A DNA stretch of 64,000 bases from NCBI RefSeq assembly GCF_001646785.1, contig NZ_LRRH01000005.1, forward strand, positions 1-64,000, in the 5' to 3' direction. Below, piece after piece: positions 43,386-53,405 of the stretch. The DNA is from Rhodococcus phenolicus. GTDB lineage: Bacteria > Actinomycetota > Actinomycetes > Mycobacteriales > Mycobacteriaceae. How positions within the stretch are numbered: position 1 is the stretch's first letter; each line of letters begins with the position of its first letter. The notes beneath the pieces are model-generated. The model saw only the letters and a program-made list of their open reading frames with translations. It had not been told where the DNA came from and did not search any database. Both the position numbers and the translations under genes were made by a program.

Positions 43386-44447
43386 ATGCTCTCCAAGATT
43401 CCCGTGCTGAACCGGCTCGACCCGTTCCTGGTCGGCATTCTCGCGACGGTCGCCGTCGCCGCGATGCTGCCCGCCGGCGGTGTCGTGCTCACCGGGTTCA
43501 CATGGGCGTCGAAGATCGCGGTCGGTGTGCTGTTCTTCCTCTACGGTGCGCGCCTGTCCACCCGCGAGGCGATCGACGGCCTCAAGCACTGGCGGCTGCA
43601 CGCGACGATCCTCACCACGACGTTCGTGATCTTTCCACTCCTCGGGATGGCCGCACGGGTGCTGGTGCCGTGGCTGCTGACGGAGCCGCTGTACCTCGGT
43701 GTGCTGTACCTGTGTGTGCTGCCGTCGACGGTGCAGTCGTCGATCGCGCTGGTCTCGGTTGCGCGCGGCAACATTCCCGGCGCGATCGTCAGCGCGTCCG
43801 CGTCGAGCCTGCTCGGCATCTTCGTCACGCCGATCCTGGTCGCACTGACCATGGCGACGCAGGGTGTCACGTTCAGCGCGTCGGCGGTGCTGGACATCGT
43901 GCTCATGCTCCTCGTGCCGTTCGCTGCCGGTCAGGTGCTGCGCCGCTGGGTCGGCACGTGGGTGAAGGAACACGGCCGGATCCTCAAGCTCGTCGACCGC
44001 GGCGCCATCCTGCTCGTGGTGTACGTCGCGTTCAGCCGCGGCATGAACGAGGGCATCTGGTCGAGCCTGTCGCTCGGGCGCCTGCTGGCACTGGTCCTCG
44101 TGTGCATCGTTCTGCTCGCATTCGTTCTCGCGCTCACCTGGTTCGGATCGCGCCGCCTCGGCTTCGCCTACGAGGACCGCACCGCGATCCTGTTCTGCGG
44201 GTCGACGAAGTCCCTGGCGACCGGCCTGCCGATGGCCACGCTGCTGTTCCCCGGCCGGCCGATCGGTCTGATCGTGCTGCCGCTCATGCTCTTCCATCAG
44301 ATCCAGCTGCTGGTGTGTGCGGCGATCGCGACACGGCTCGCGAGGAACGTTCCCGAACCGGTCGCGGCGACCGCGTCCCGAGCACCGGCAGCCTCACCGG
44401 CCGGAGCTACGACCGCCGATCCGGAGAGTCCCGGTCGAGCAGGGTGA
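43386..44447 (+). CDS. bile acid:sodium symporter-like (SBF/YfeH) transporter
   Basis: 353 residues, about ten TM helices. GVLFFLYGARLSTREAIDGL and FCGSTKSLATGLPMA are typical of the SBF-like (YfeH/DUF4137) branch. Probably a sodium-coupled carboxylate transporter; substrate unknown. Its last 41 bases overlap the 3' end of the convergent MerR gene. Confidence 0.88.
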   Translation: MLSKIPVLNRLDPFLVGILATVAVAAMLPAGGVVLTGFTWASKIAVGVLFFLYGARLSTREAIDGLKHWRLHATILTTTFVIFPLLGMAARVLVPWLLTEPLYLGVLYLCVLPSTVQSSIALVSVARGNIPGAIVSASASSLLGIFVTPILVALTMATQGVTFSASAVLDIVLMLLVPFAAGQVLRRWVGTWVKEHGRILKLVDRGAILLVVYVAFSRGMNEGIWSSLSLGRLLALVLVCIVLLAFVLALTWFGSRRLGFAYEDRTAILFCGSTKSLATGLPMATLLFPGRPIGLIVLPLMLFHQIQLLVCAAIATRLARNVPEPVAATASRAPAASPAGATTADPESPGRAG

Positions 44448-45117
44448 GATAGGCGTCGAGCCGGGCCGCGCCGGCGAGCAGACGACGGCTGTGCGCGGTG
44501 AGCCGGTCCTGCCACGCGTCGAGGAACACCCGCAGCTCGTCGGTTCCGCCCGCCTCACGCAGCGATTCGAGGAACTCCACGATCCGGGCCAGCGGGTATC
44601 CGCCGCGACGCAGTTGCCGCGCGATCTCGGCGTCCCGCACACAGTCCGGCCCGTACGTGCGATATCCGGTGGCACGGTCGCGGTCGGGACGCAGGATGCC
44701 TTCGGTTTCCCAGGCTCGTAGGGTCGCCCGGTGCACGCCGAGACGGTGCGCGAGCTCCCCGACGGACAGCGGCGCACCGGCCGGAACCGGGGTCGCGGTG
44801 GACAGGGCACCGAGCGCCGACGAAACCTCACCGCGGGTATCACGTTCGGCCACGAGCTCGACGTGTGCGCTGTCGACGAGCCGGTAGGCGGACTCGGTGT
44901 CGCCACGGTTGACGGCGCGCATGATCTCCGTTGCCCGCCGATGGCCGTGACCCGCGCGCAATGCGAGAAATGCACGCAGGGCGTGCTCGTGCATCTGCGT
45001 GTAATGCCGGTAGCCGGTGTCGCTGCGCTCGGCCGGTGGAAGAATCCCGGCAGCATCGTAGTTGCGGATCGCCTGCGCGGACAGTCCGTGCTCGCGAGCC
45101 AGGTCGACAGGTCGCAG
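44407..45117 (-). CDS. double-HTH MerR regulator (TioE-like) with apparent CTG start
   Basis: About 236 residues. An N-terminal MerR HTH (VDLAREHGLSAQAIRNYDAA, GYRHYTQ) is followed by a second one (LSVGELAHRLGVHRATLRAW, GYRTYG). This tandem arrangement is that of TioE-type regulators of drug resistance. In frame, no ATG/GTG/TTG occurs near the N-terminus; CTG at 45117 lies 7 nt after GGGGG and begins LRPVDLA, the expected N-terminus. The first in-frame ATG (44994) would remove the first HTH. Divergent from an erythromycin-esterase homologue. Confidence 0.82.
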   Translation of the reverse strand: MRPVDLAREHGLSAQAIRNYDAAGILPPAERSDTGYRHYTQMHEHALRAFLALRAGHGHRRATEIMRAVNRGDTESAYRLVDSAHVELVAERDTRGEVSSALGALSTATPVPAGAPLSVGELAHRLGVHRATLRAWETEGILRPDRDRATGYRTYGPDCVRDAEIARQLRRGGYPLARIVEFLESLREAGGTDELRVFLDAWQDRLTAHSRRLLAGAARLDAYLTLLDRDSPDRRS

Positions 45118-45188
45118 TGCGCACCCCCGTTTGAGGCTTCGGGACCGGAAATCCCAGGTTGTCGTCGTCGAAGTTTCACTCGATTCTT

Positions 45189-45214
45189 CAACGATACCGT
45201 CGAGGGGGTAGTTG
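45189..45214. promoter_or_regulatory. imperfect dyad, candidate MerR site
   Basis: CAACGATACC (45189-45198) and GGTAGTTG (45207-45214) form an imperfect inverted repeat between the divergent MerR and esterase genes, about 20-45 bp upstream of the esterase start. Confidence 0.4.
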
Positions 45215-45234
45215 TTTCCGGCAGAGGAGTGTTC

Positions 45235-46452
45235 ATGAGGACCACCGCATCGCTACCCGCAATCGCGCGCCGGCTCGACGATCCCGAGAGCCTCAGCCGT
45301 GCAGTCGACGAACTGCTCGCCGCACGATCCCGGCCGCCGTCCGTGTTCGCCCTCGGCGAGCCGACCCACGGCATCGCGGCGTTCCCGTTGCTGCGCAACG
45401 ACATCCTGTGGCATCTCGTCGAACGGGGATGCCGGTCGATCGTGCTCGAGACCGATGTGTTCGCCGCCTCGATCGTCGACGACTACGTGAACGGGGCACC
45501 GGGGGTGGTCGATACGGTACTCGCCACCGGTTTCAGCCACGGTTTCGGTGTCGTTCCGGGCAACCGTGAACTCGTCGAGCAGATCCGGGCGCACAACGCC
45601 GGCCGCGCACCCGAGGATCGGGTTCGCTTCCACGGCTTCGACGCGCCGCTGGAGTTCTCCGGTGCGCCGAGCCCGAGGGGCGCGTTGACGTCGGTCGTCG
45701 AATATCTGCCCGCGCCGATGCGGCCCGGCTCGGCCCGGGATCTCGACGTGCTGCTCGGCGACGACGCGGATTGGACGAACGAGGCCGCGATGTTCGATCC
45801 GGCCGCCTCGATCGGCACTTCCGAGCGGGCCCGGTCCCTGCGCATCGTCGCCGACGATCTCGCCGGTGCACTGCACCGCGCTGGACCACTGTTGCGGCCC
45901 GCCGACCCGAAGGGATACGACGATGCCGCCGCTCGTGCGCGTACCGCATCCGGCCTGCTGCGTTATCACGCGGCGATGGCCACCGCCGCACCCGACCGGA
46001 TCGGGAACCTGCTCGGTGTGCGCGCCGAGATGATGGCCGCGAACCTGCTCGCCATCGTCGAGTCGGAGCAGCGGCGCGGTCCGAGCCTGCTGTTCGCGCA
46101 CAACGTGCATCTGCAGCGGATGGCGTCCGGGATGCAGGTCGGAGCTCAGCAGGCCACCTGGTGCAGTGCCGGTGCCCTGGCCGGACTCGAACTCGGTGAG
46201 CGCTATCTGTTCGTCGCGACCGATGCCGCGCCCGGCAGCGAACCTGGCACGCTGCAGCACGCGCTGGCCGGTGCGACCGGCCGGCGCGCACTGTTCCCCG
46301 CGCCCGAACTCCGCGACGCGCTCCCGGCCGGGATCGGTGCGGGCGACCCGATCGTGCCCGGCCACATTCCGCTGACACGGGCCGACCTCGACGGTGCCGA
46401 CGCGGTCGTGTTCGTCGCCGACACCGACGGAACGCGGCACCGGTACTGGTAG
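45235..46452 (+). CDS. erythromycin esterase family protein
   Basis: 405 residues. Ere-type catalytic signatures: GEPTHGIAAFPLLRNDILW (Glu/His pair), VLETD, and HNVHLQRMASGMQ near residue 285. GGAGTG lies before the ATG. Family members hydrolyse macrolide lactones or unknown esters; low similarity by eye to EreA/EreB leaves the substrate open. Control by the adjacent TioE-like regulator is likely. Confidence 0.85.
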   Translation: MRTTASLPAIARRLDDPESLSRAVDELLAARSRPPSVFALGEPTHGIAAFPLLRNDILWHLVERGCRSIVLETDVFAASIVDDYVNGAPGVVDTVLATGFSHGFGVVPGNRELVEQIRAHNAGRAPEDRVRFHGFDAPLEFSGAPSPRGALTSVVEYLPAPMRPGSARDLDVLLGDDADWTNEAAMFDPAASIGTSERARSLRIVADDLAGALHRAGPLLRPADPKGYDDAAARARTASGLLRYHAAMATAAPDRIGNLLGVRAEMMAANLLAIVESEQRRGPSLLFAHNVHLQRMASGMQVGAQQATWCSAGALAGLELGERYLFVATDAAPGSEPGTLQHALAGATGRRALFPAPELRDALPAGIGAGDPIVPGHIPLTRADLDGADAVVFVADTDGTRHRYW

Positions 46453-46456
46453 CCGC

Positions 46457-47491
46457 CTACCGGTTCAGGGCGGCCTCGATCATCGGCCACGACTGGTGCA
46501 GGTCGTCCTGCCAGTAGCCCCACGAGTGGGTGCCCACCGGCCGGAAGACGGCCTGGACGGGGATGTCGAGTTCACCCAGCCGGTTCACGAACCGGTGGGT
46601 GCACTCGTCCGTCGCCGCCTCGATGACGCCACCGACCAGGATCTGGTTGGCGAGCACCTCCACGTTGCCGTCCACCTGGGCCTGATCGAGTCGCTCGTGC
46701 TGGCCGGGCAGTCCGGTCGCGCTCGACACGTACAGGTCGGTGCCGCGCAGCTTCTCGGCGTTGACGATCGCGTCGTTGGCGACCCAGTCGGGGTCGTCGG
46801 CCGGGCCCCACATGTTCTCGACGTCGCCGTTTCCGCGGGATTCGACGACGGTCGTCACATAGGCCCGGCCGAGGTCGTCGCTGGTGGAGGCGCAGCCGCT
46901 GTAGGAACCGACGGCGCGGTACAGCCCGGGGCGCGCGATTGCGAGGTTGAGCACGGACGTGGCCGACGACGACAGTCCGGCGATGGCGTTGGCACCGGTG
47001 GTCGCGAACGTGGCGTCGACGACCGGCGGCAGTTCCCGGGTCAGGAAGGTGGTCCACTTGTTGCGGCCGAGAACCGGATCGTCCTGCTGCCAGTCGGTGT
47101 AGTACGAGAAGGCACCGCCGATCGGGGTGATCACGTAGACGTCCTTGTCGGCGAAGAAGGACTCGGCGTCGGTCCTCTGCTGCCAGGTGGCACTGTCCTC
47201 GCCTCCGCCGGCGCCGTTGAGCAGGTACAGCACGGGACGCGGCGTGGTCGTGTCGGCCGGAAGCAGGATGTCGAGCGGGATCGTCCGGCCCATGGAAGGC
47301 GAATAGACGTGCGCGGTCACCTTGCGATCGGTGACCCGGTCGATCCGATCGACGTAGGCACCGGTGGAGGTGGAGTCCGGGGACCCCGCGCCGGAGGGGG
47401 CGGGATCGGCGGTCGCGACGGCGGTCGGGCCGGCAAGGCACAGCAGGGCGAGCGCGGCGACGGCGGTCCGGGAACGAAGGGTGGAACGCAT
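46457..47491 (-). CDS. antigen 85-type mycolyltransferase
   Basis: 344 residues with a Sec signal peptide (AVAALALLCLAGPTAVATADP). Esterase-D fold: VLYLLNGAGGGEDSATW, nucleophile in GLSSSATSVL, and His in GTHSWGYWQ, as in Ag85/Cmt proteins that attach mycolates to trehalose, arabinogalactan or proteins outside the membrane. Downstream of two tiny ORFs and groEL on the same strand, but a strong hairpin separates it from the ORFs. Confidence 0.93.
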   Translation of the reverse strand: MRSTLRSRTAVAALALLCLAGPTAVATADPAPSGAGSPDSTSTGAYVDRIDRVTDRKVTAHVYSPSMGRTIPLDILLPADTTTPRPVLYLLNGAGGGEDSATWQQRTDAESFFADKDVYVITPIGGAFSYYTDWQQDDPVLGRNKWTTFLTRELPPVVDATFATTGANAIAGLSSSATSVLNLAIARPGLYRAVGSYSGCASTSDDLGRAYVTTVVESRGNGDVENMWGPADDPDWVANDAIVNAEKLRGTDLYVSSATGLPGQHERLDQAQVDGNVEVLANQILVGGVIEAATDECTHRFVNRLGELDIPVQAVFRPVGTHSWGYWQDDLHQSWPMIEAALNR

Positions 47492-47512
47492 GAAGAAGGG
47501 AAACCTTTCACG

Positions 47513-47549
47513 CGTGACCGCAGCGGCGGAAACCACCGCTGCGGTCACG
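47513..47549. terminator. strong hairpin upstream of mycolyltransferase
   Basis: CGTGACCGCAGCGG (47513-47526) pairs perfectly with CCGCTGCGGTCACG (47536-47549), loop 9 nt. It probably terminates or attenuates the tiny-ORF transcript. Confidence 0.7.
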
Positions 47550-47574
47550 GTTCGATGTCGGGAACGGACCCAGT

Positions 47575-47649
47575 CTACGAGGATCCGAATGCCGAGAAGG
47601 CGAGCACCAGGAAATCGAGGAATTCGAACAGGTCCATCGGTGGTGTCAT
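47575..47649 (-). CDS. 24-residue peptide, porin-like small ORF 2
   Basis: Reads MTPPMDLFEFLDFLVLAF and ends SAFGSS. It is amphipathic and acidic, rich in Phe/Leu, with no signal peptide and Ser residues at the end. AGGGGAG lies 7 nt before the ATG. Sixteen bases separate it from ORF 1. Size, charge and position beside groEL recall corynebacterial PorA/PorH pore peptides (45-57 residues), but it is shorter and sequence similarity is not demonstrable by eye. Confidence 0.5.
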   Translation of the reverse strand: MTPPMDLFEFLDFLVLAFSAFGSS

Positions 47650-47664
47650 GGTCGCGCTCCCCTG

Positions 47665-47751
47665 CTAACCGACGGCGACGTCGCTGAAGCTGTCCAGAAC
47701 GCCGATGAAATCGAGGTTTGCGGCGGCCCATTCGAGAAGCAGAAGCAGCAT
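47665..47751 (-). CDS. 28-residue peptide, porin-like small ORF 1
   Basis: Begins MLLLLLEWAAANLDFIGVLD and ends SFSDVAVG: a hydrophobic/amphipathic acidic peptide without signal peptide. AAGGGGAG lies 5 nt before the ATG. It has a candidate promoter of its own upstream and forms a bicistron with ORF 2 between groEL and a mycolyltransferase. Function inferred from position only. Confidence 0.5.
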   Translation of the reverse strand: MLLLLLEWAAANLDFIGVLDSFSDVAVG

Positions 47752-47794
47752 GGATTCTCCCCTTGTTACCCAAACGAAATTGTGGACACAAGTC

Positions 47795-47800
47795 GTTATA
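47795..47800 (-). promoter_or_regulatory. -10-like element for the small ORFs
   Basis: TATAAC on the minus strand, 43 bp upstream of small ORF 1, in an AT-rich 150-bp spacer after the groEL terminator. The -35 (CTGCCT at 17-bp spacing) is poor. Confidence 0.35.
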
Positions 47801-47915
47801 TCACTGTTCTCGGCCACAGGCAGCGGATGGAAAATTTGTGAAGAATGGCCAGGACAATTGGTTCGAACGGAATTGTCCTCCCGTTTCGGACGAATTCCGG
47901 ACCGGCGAGAAACGG

Positions 47916-47953
47916 GCGAAGCCCGACCCCACGAATGTGGGATCGGGCTTCGC
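47916..47953 (-). terminator. groEL terminator
   Basis: GCGAAGCCCGACCCCAC (47916-47932) and GTGGGATCGGGCTTCGC (47937-47953) form a 17-bp stem with a single mismatch and a 4-nt loop, just after the groEL stop. Confidence 0.85.
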
Positions 47954-47969
47954 GCGAGGTGCGCCGGAC

Positions 47970-49625
<1,656 letters not shown>

Positions 49626-49627
49626 CT

Positions 49628-49709
49628 AGGACGACCGCTCGTCGGGTCGGCCCATTCACGGCTCGACCCGCGTCGGGTCGGTCCGCTCACAGGACGACCG
49701 CTCGTCGGG
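49628..49709. repeat. 19-bp direct repeat in the groEL leader
   Basis: AGGACGACCGCTCGTCGGG occurs at 49628-49646 and again at 49691-49709, 63 bp apart, within the untranslated region between the CIRCE sites and groEL. Each unit can fold on itself (CGAC...GTCG). Confidence 0.6.
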
Positions 49710-49791
49710 ACGCCCCGTGTTGCCTCGGTCGGAATCAGTGCCCGCGACGGACGACCAGGGGTGTCGATATTCCCGGCCTCACCGTCCCGAC

Positions 49792-49853
49792 CTGGCACTC
49801 ACTCATCATGAGTGCCAACTGCATTTTTAGCACTCGGGTGTGGCGAGTGCAAG
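49792..49853. promoter_or_regulatory. two CIRCE elements (HrcA operators)
   Basis: TGGCACTC-N9-GAGTGCCAA at 49792-49818 and TTAGCACTC-N9-GAGTGCAAG at 49827-49853. Both match CIRCE (TTAGCACTC-N9-GAGTGCTAA) with the correct spacing, about 200-260 bp upstream of groEL. Confidence 0.9.
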
Positions 49854-49883
49854 GCTCGCCACCCCCGGCCGGTGCTGCACCGA

Positions 49884-50417
49884 TCAGCGGCGGGTGGACC
49901 CCACGCCGACGGCGCACCACTGACCCGACCCGGTGTTCACGGCGAACGACTGCGCGCCGATGCACGTCACCCCGGTTTCGTCGGCCGTCGCACCCGAGCC
50001 CCAGCCCGCGAGCGACAGCGTGATCACAGACGGACCCTGCGCCGACGAATGGCTCAAACCGCCGCCGAGCGCGTAGGCGAACGAACGCCCACCGTCCCGC
50101 GCGGCGCTGAGCGCGGTGCCGAATCCGGTCGCCTGCGCCTCGGCCGCACCCGCCGCCTTCGCGACCGACACAGCGGTGCCGCTCTCCGACGCCGACGAGC
50201 GGGCCGTGCTGCCGATCTCGGCGGTGGCACCGCAGCTGGCGGTGTCCGACACCAGGATCTGATTGTCCGACGGCGGCGACACACAGGTCACCGGCGCCGC
50301 CGCGGCGGTACCGACGCCGAGCAGGGACGCCGCCGCCACACCCAGGGCGGCGACGACACCGGCCCGCACCGCGCGGCGGCGACCGGGACGAGCGGAGCGG
50401 AAGGAACGAGTGAACAA
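49884..50417 (-). CDS. small secreted protein (possibly DUF6764-type)
   Basis: 177 residues. A TTG start at 50417 follows AAGGAG by 6 nt. The twin-arginine-like/basic N-terminus RRRAVRAGVVAALGVAAASL and AAAAP give a signal peptide. The mature part has four Cys (PVTC, ASCGAT, VTCIG, QWCAVG), suggesting two disulfides, and a low-complexity Ser/Ala/Gly middle. Resembles actinobacterial secreted proteins of unknown function. Confidence 0.75.
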   Translation of the reverse strand: MFTRSFRSARPGRRRAVRAGVVAALGVAAASLLGVGTAAAAPVTCVSPPSDNQILVSDTASCGATAEIGSTARSSASESGTAVSVAKAAGAAEAQATGFGTALSAARDGGRSFAYALGGGLSHSSAQGPSVITLSLAGWGSGATADETGVTCIGAQSFAVNTGSGQWCAVGVGSTRR

Positions 50418-50547
50418 GTGCGACTCCTTGGAAACTGATTCGAACGAATCCGATACGACGGAGGCGATACCCCCGGCGCGAGGGTATCCCTTCGCATCCC
50501 ACCCGCTCCGAGTGGGATGGGTCACAGTGCCGGAGATCGAGGAGCGG

Positions 50548-51324
50548 CTACAGCCGGTCCAGCAACGCGGGCAGATCCGCGATCGAATCGACGACGTGAT
50601 CGGGCCGCTCGACAGCCAGATCGAGAACCGACTGGCGGAACTTCCCGGTCCGCACGAGCACGCCGGTCATCCCGAGTCGCTGTCCGGGGAGCACCTCGGC
50701 ACCCAGGTCGTCGCCGACCACGACCATGCGGTCGGCCTCGGTGCCCATCAGCTCGGCTGCCTCGAGGAAACCCTGCATGGACGGCTTCCCGACCGCGACG
50801 ACGCTGCGACCGGACAGCTCCTCGAGACCCGCCAGATAGGTGCCGGTGTCGATGCGCAGACCGTCCGACGCCTGCCACGCGCCACCCCGGTGCATCGCGA
50901 CGACGGGCACCCCGTCGAGCATCAGCTCCGCGACCCGGCTCAGCGCCCGGTGCGTGAAGTCCGGGCCGGCGCCACCGAGAACGACGACCTCCGGATCCTC
51001 GTCGTCGCGCGCGATACCGGCGAGGTCAGCGTCGACGTCACCGTCGTTGAGCACCCAGCACCGGCGACCGGGATAGGTCTGCCGCAGGTACTCGGCGGTG
51101 AGCGATGCGGCGGTGACGATCTCCGACTCGTCGACGGGCACGCCCGCAGCGGTGAGACTGCTCGCGATCTCGGCGCGGGTCCGGGAGGTCGTGTTTGTGA
51201 GGAACGCTCGTGCCAGTCCCCGGTCCTGCAATTCCGCGAGGACGTCGGCGGCCCCCGGGACGGGGTCCCACGACAGGACGATCACGCCTTCGATGTCGAA
51301 CAGGACCCCGTCCACGCCGCTCAT
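50548..51324 (-). CDS. HAD-IIA family phosphatase with DxE motif
   Basis: 258 residues. The HAD motif I reads LFDIEGVIV: the second Asp of DxD, normally the acid/base, is Glu. Motif II FLTNTTSRT, C2 cap, Lys in VGKPSMQGF and motif IV VVGDDLGAEV place it in the NagD/LHPP-like HAD-IIA class. 27 bp downstream of htpG on the same strand, so probably cotranscribed. Confidence 0.85.
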   Translation of the reverse strand: MSGVDGVLFDIEGVIVLSWDPVPGAADVLAELQDRGLARAFLTNTTSRTRAEIASSLTAAGVPVDESEIVTAASLTAEYLRQTYPGRRCWVLNDGDVDADLAGIARDDEDPEVVVLGGAGPDFTHRALSRVAELMLDGVPVVAMHRGGAWQASDGLRIDTGTYLAGLEELSGRSVVAVGKPSMQGFLEAAELMGTEADRMVVVGDDLGAEVLPGQRLGMTGVLVRTGKFRQSVLDLAVERPDHVVDSIADLPALLDRL

Positions 51325-51351
51325 GACGCCGAGCTTATCGGGCGGCGACCG

Positions 51352-53292
51352 TCAGAGGCTGCGGGCCAGCTTGTCGGCGAGCAGCCGCGCGAACCGGGCC
51401 GGATCGTCGAGTTCGCCGCCCTCGGCGAGCACCGCCGTCCCGTACAGGAGTTCCGCCGTCTCGGCGAGCGTCGGATCGTCGCTGCGCTGCGCATGTGCGG
51501 TGCGCAACCCGGTCACCAGTGGATGGCCGGGGTTCAGCTCGAGGATGCGCTTCATCGGCGGCAACGCCTGACCCGACGCCCGGTACATGCGTTCGAGGGC
51601 GGGCGACATGCTGAACGTGTCGCCGACGATGCACGCCGGGGACGTCGTCAGCCGCGACGACAGCCGCACCTCCTTGATGTGTTCGTCGAGAGCGCCCTTC
51701 AGCCATCCGAGCAGATCCGCGAAGTCCTTCTCCTTCTCCTCCCGGTCGGCCTCGGCGGCCTTCTTCTCGTCCTCGCTGTCGAGATCCACCTCGCCCTTGG
51801 CGATCGAGCGCAGCGGCTTGCCGTCGAACTCCGGCACCGACGACGCCCACACCTCGTCCACCGGGTCGGTGAGCAGCAGCACCTCGATGCCCTTGGCGCG
51901 GAACGCCTCCATGTGCGGCGAGTTCTCGAGCTGCTGACGCGACTCGCCGGTCAGGTAGAAGATGTCCTCCTGGCCGACCTTCATCCGTTCGACGTACTCG
52001 GCGAGCGTGGTCTGCGACTCCGTGCTCTCGGTGGAGTCGAACGAAGACAGGGCCAGCAGGGTCTCGCGATTGTCGGTGTCGGAGATCAGGCCTTCCTTGA
52101 CGACGCGGCCGAACTCCGCCCAGAACGTGCGGTACCTGTCGCGGTCGCCTGCCAGCAGATCCTTGATCGTCGACAGCACCTTCTTGGTGAGGCGCCGCCG
52201 GATCGCCCGGATCTGGCGGTCCTGCTGCAGGATCTCGCGGGAGACGTTGAGCGAGAGGTCCTGGGCGTCGACGACACCCTTGACGAAGCGCAGGTACTCG
52301 GGCATCAGCTCTTCGCAGTCGTCCATGATGAACACCCGCTTGACGTACAGCTGGACGCCGGACCGGTGTTCGCGCTGGAACAGGTCGAACGGTGCCTGCG
52401 ACGGGATGAACAGCAGCGCCTGGTATTCGAAGGTGCCCTCGGCCTTCATCGGGATGATCTCGAGCGGATCGTCCCAGGCGTGGGCGACGTGCCGGTAGAA
52501 CTCCTTGTACTCGTCGTCGGACACCTCGTCCCGGGAGCGGGCCCACAGTGCCTTGCCCGAGTTGAGGGTTTCGGTCTCGACAACCGTCTCGACGATCGGT
52601 TCGCCGCCGTCCTCGGCGGGCGCGGTCTTCGTGCGTTCGATCTCCATGCGGATCGGCCAGGCGATGAAGTCCGAGTACTTTTTGACGATCTCGCGCAGCT
52701 TGGCCGGGGACGTGTAGTCGAAGAGGTGGTCGTCGGCGTCCTCGGGCTTGAGGTGCAGGGTGACGGCGGTGCCCTGCGGCACGTCCTCGACGGTGGCGAT
52801 GGTGTACGTCGACTCGCCGCCGGACTCCCAGCGCGTACCGGTGTCCTCACCCGCCCGGCGGGTGACGAGGGTGACGTTGTCGGCGACCATGAACGCCGAG
52901 TAGAAGCCGATGCCGAACTGTCCGATCAGTTCCTCGGACGCGGCGGCGTCCTTCGCCTCCTTCAGCTTGCGGCGCAGTTCGCCGGTTCCGGACTTGGCGA
53001 GCGTGCCGATGAGGTCGATCACCTCGTCGCGGGACATACCGATGCCGTTGTCCCGGACGGTGAGGGTGCGCTTGTCGGTGTCGACTTCGAGGTCGATGTG
53101 CAGATCGGACGTGTCGACCTGCAGGTCCTTGTCGTGGAACGACTCCAGTCGCAGCTTGTCCAGCGCGTCGGACGCGTTGGAGACGAGTTCGCGCAGGAAC
53201 GTGTCCTTGTTCGAGTAGATCGAATGGATCATCAGGTCCAGCAGTTGCCGGGCTTCCGCCTGGAACTCGCGCTGTTCGACGTTTGTGCTCAT
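51352..53292 (-). CDS. htpG: molecular chaperone HtpG (Hsp90)
   Basis: 646 residues. GHKL ATPase N-domain: [42 protein letters not shown], then [13 protein letters not shown]-type middle domain with [10 protein letters not shown] and a C-terminal dimerisation domain. ATP-driven cytosolic chaperone. Full length, ATG at 53292. Upstream of the HAD-IIA gene. Confidence 0.96.
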
Positions 53293-53363
53293 TCTCGGTC
53301 CCCTTCGAAGCAGAACGGTCGACCGTCGATCCTACTGTCGATGTGCAGCTCCGCTGCCGGTGT

Positions 53364-53395
53364 GTCTTCGTGGCGGCCGGGGCCGCCACGAAGAC
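53364..53395. terminator. hairpin between SDR and htpG
   Basis: GTCTTCGTGGCGGCC (53364-53378) is followed after GG by its exact complement (53381-53395): a very stable stem just after the SDR stop and upstream of htpG. Confidence 0.7.
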
Positions 53396-53405
53396 CCACG
53401 GCACC

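Noticed and set aside
46457-47791. Upstream extension of the mycolyltransferase through the small ORFs
   Set aside because: The signal peptide begins at 47491; the extension crosses a terminator hairpin and both tiny ORFs in another frame.
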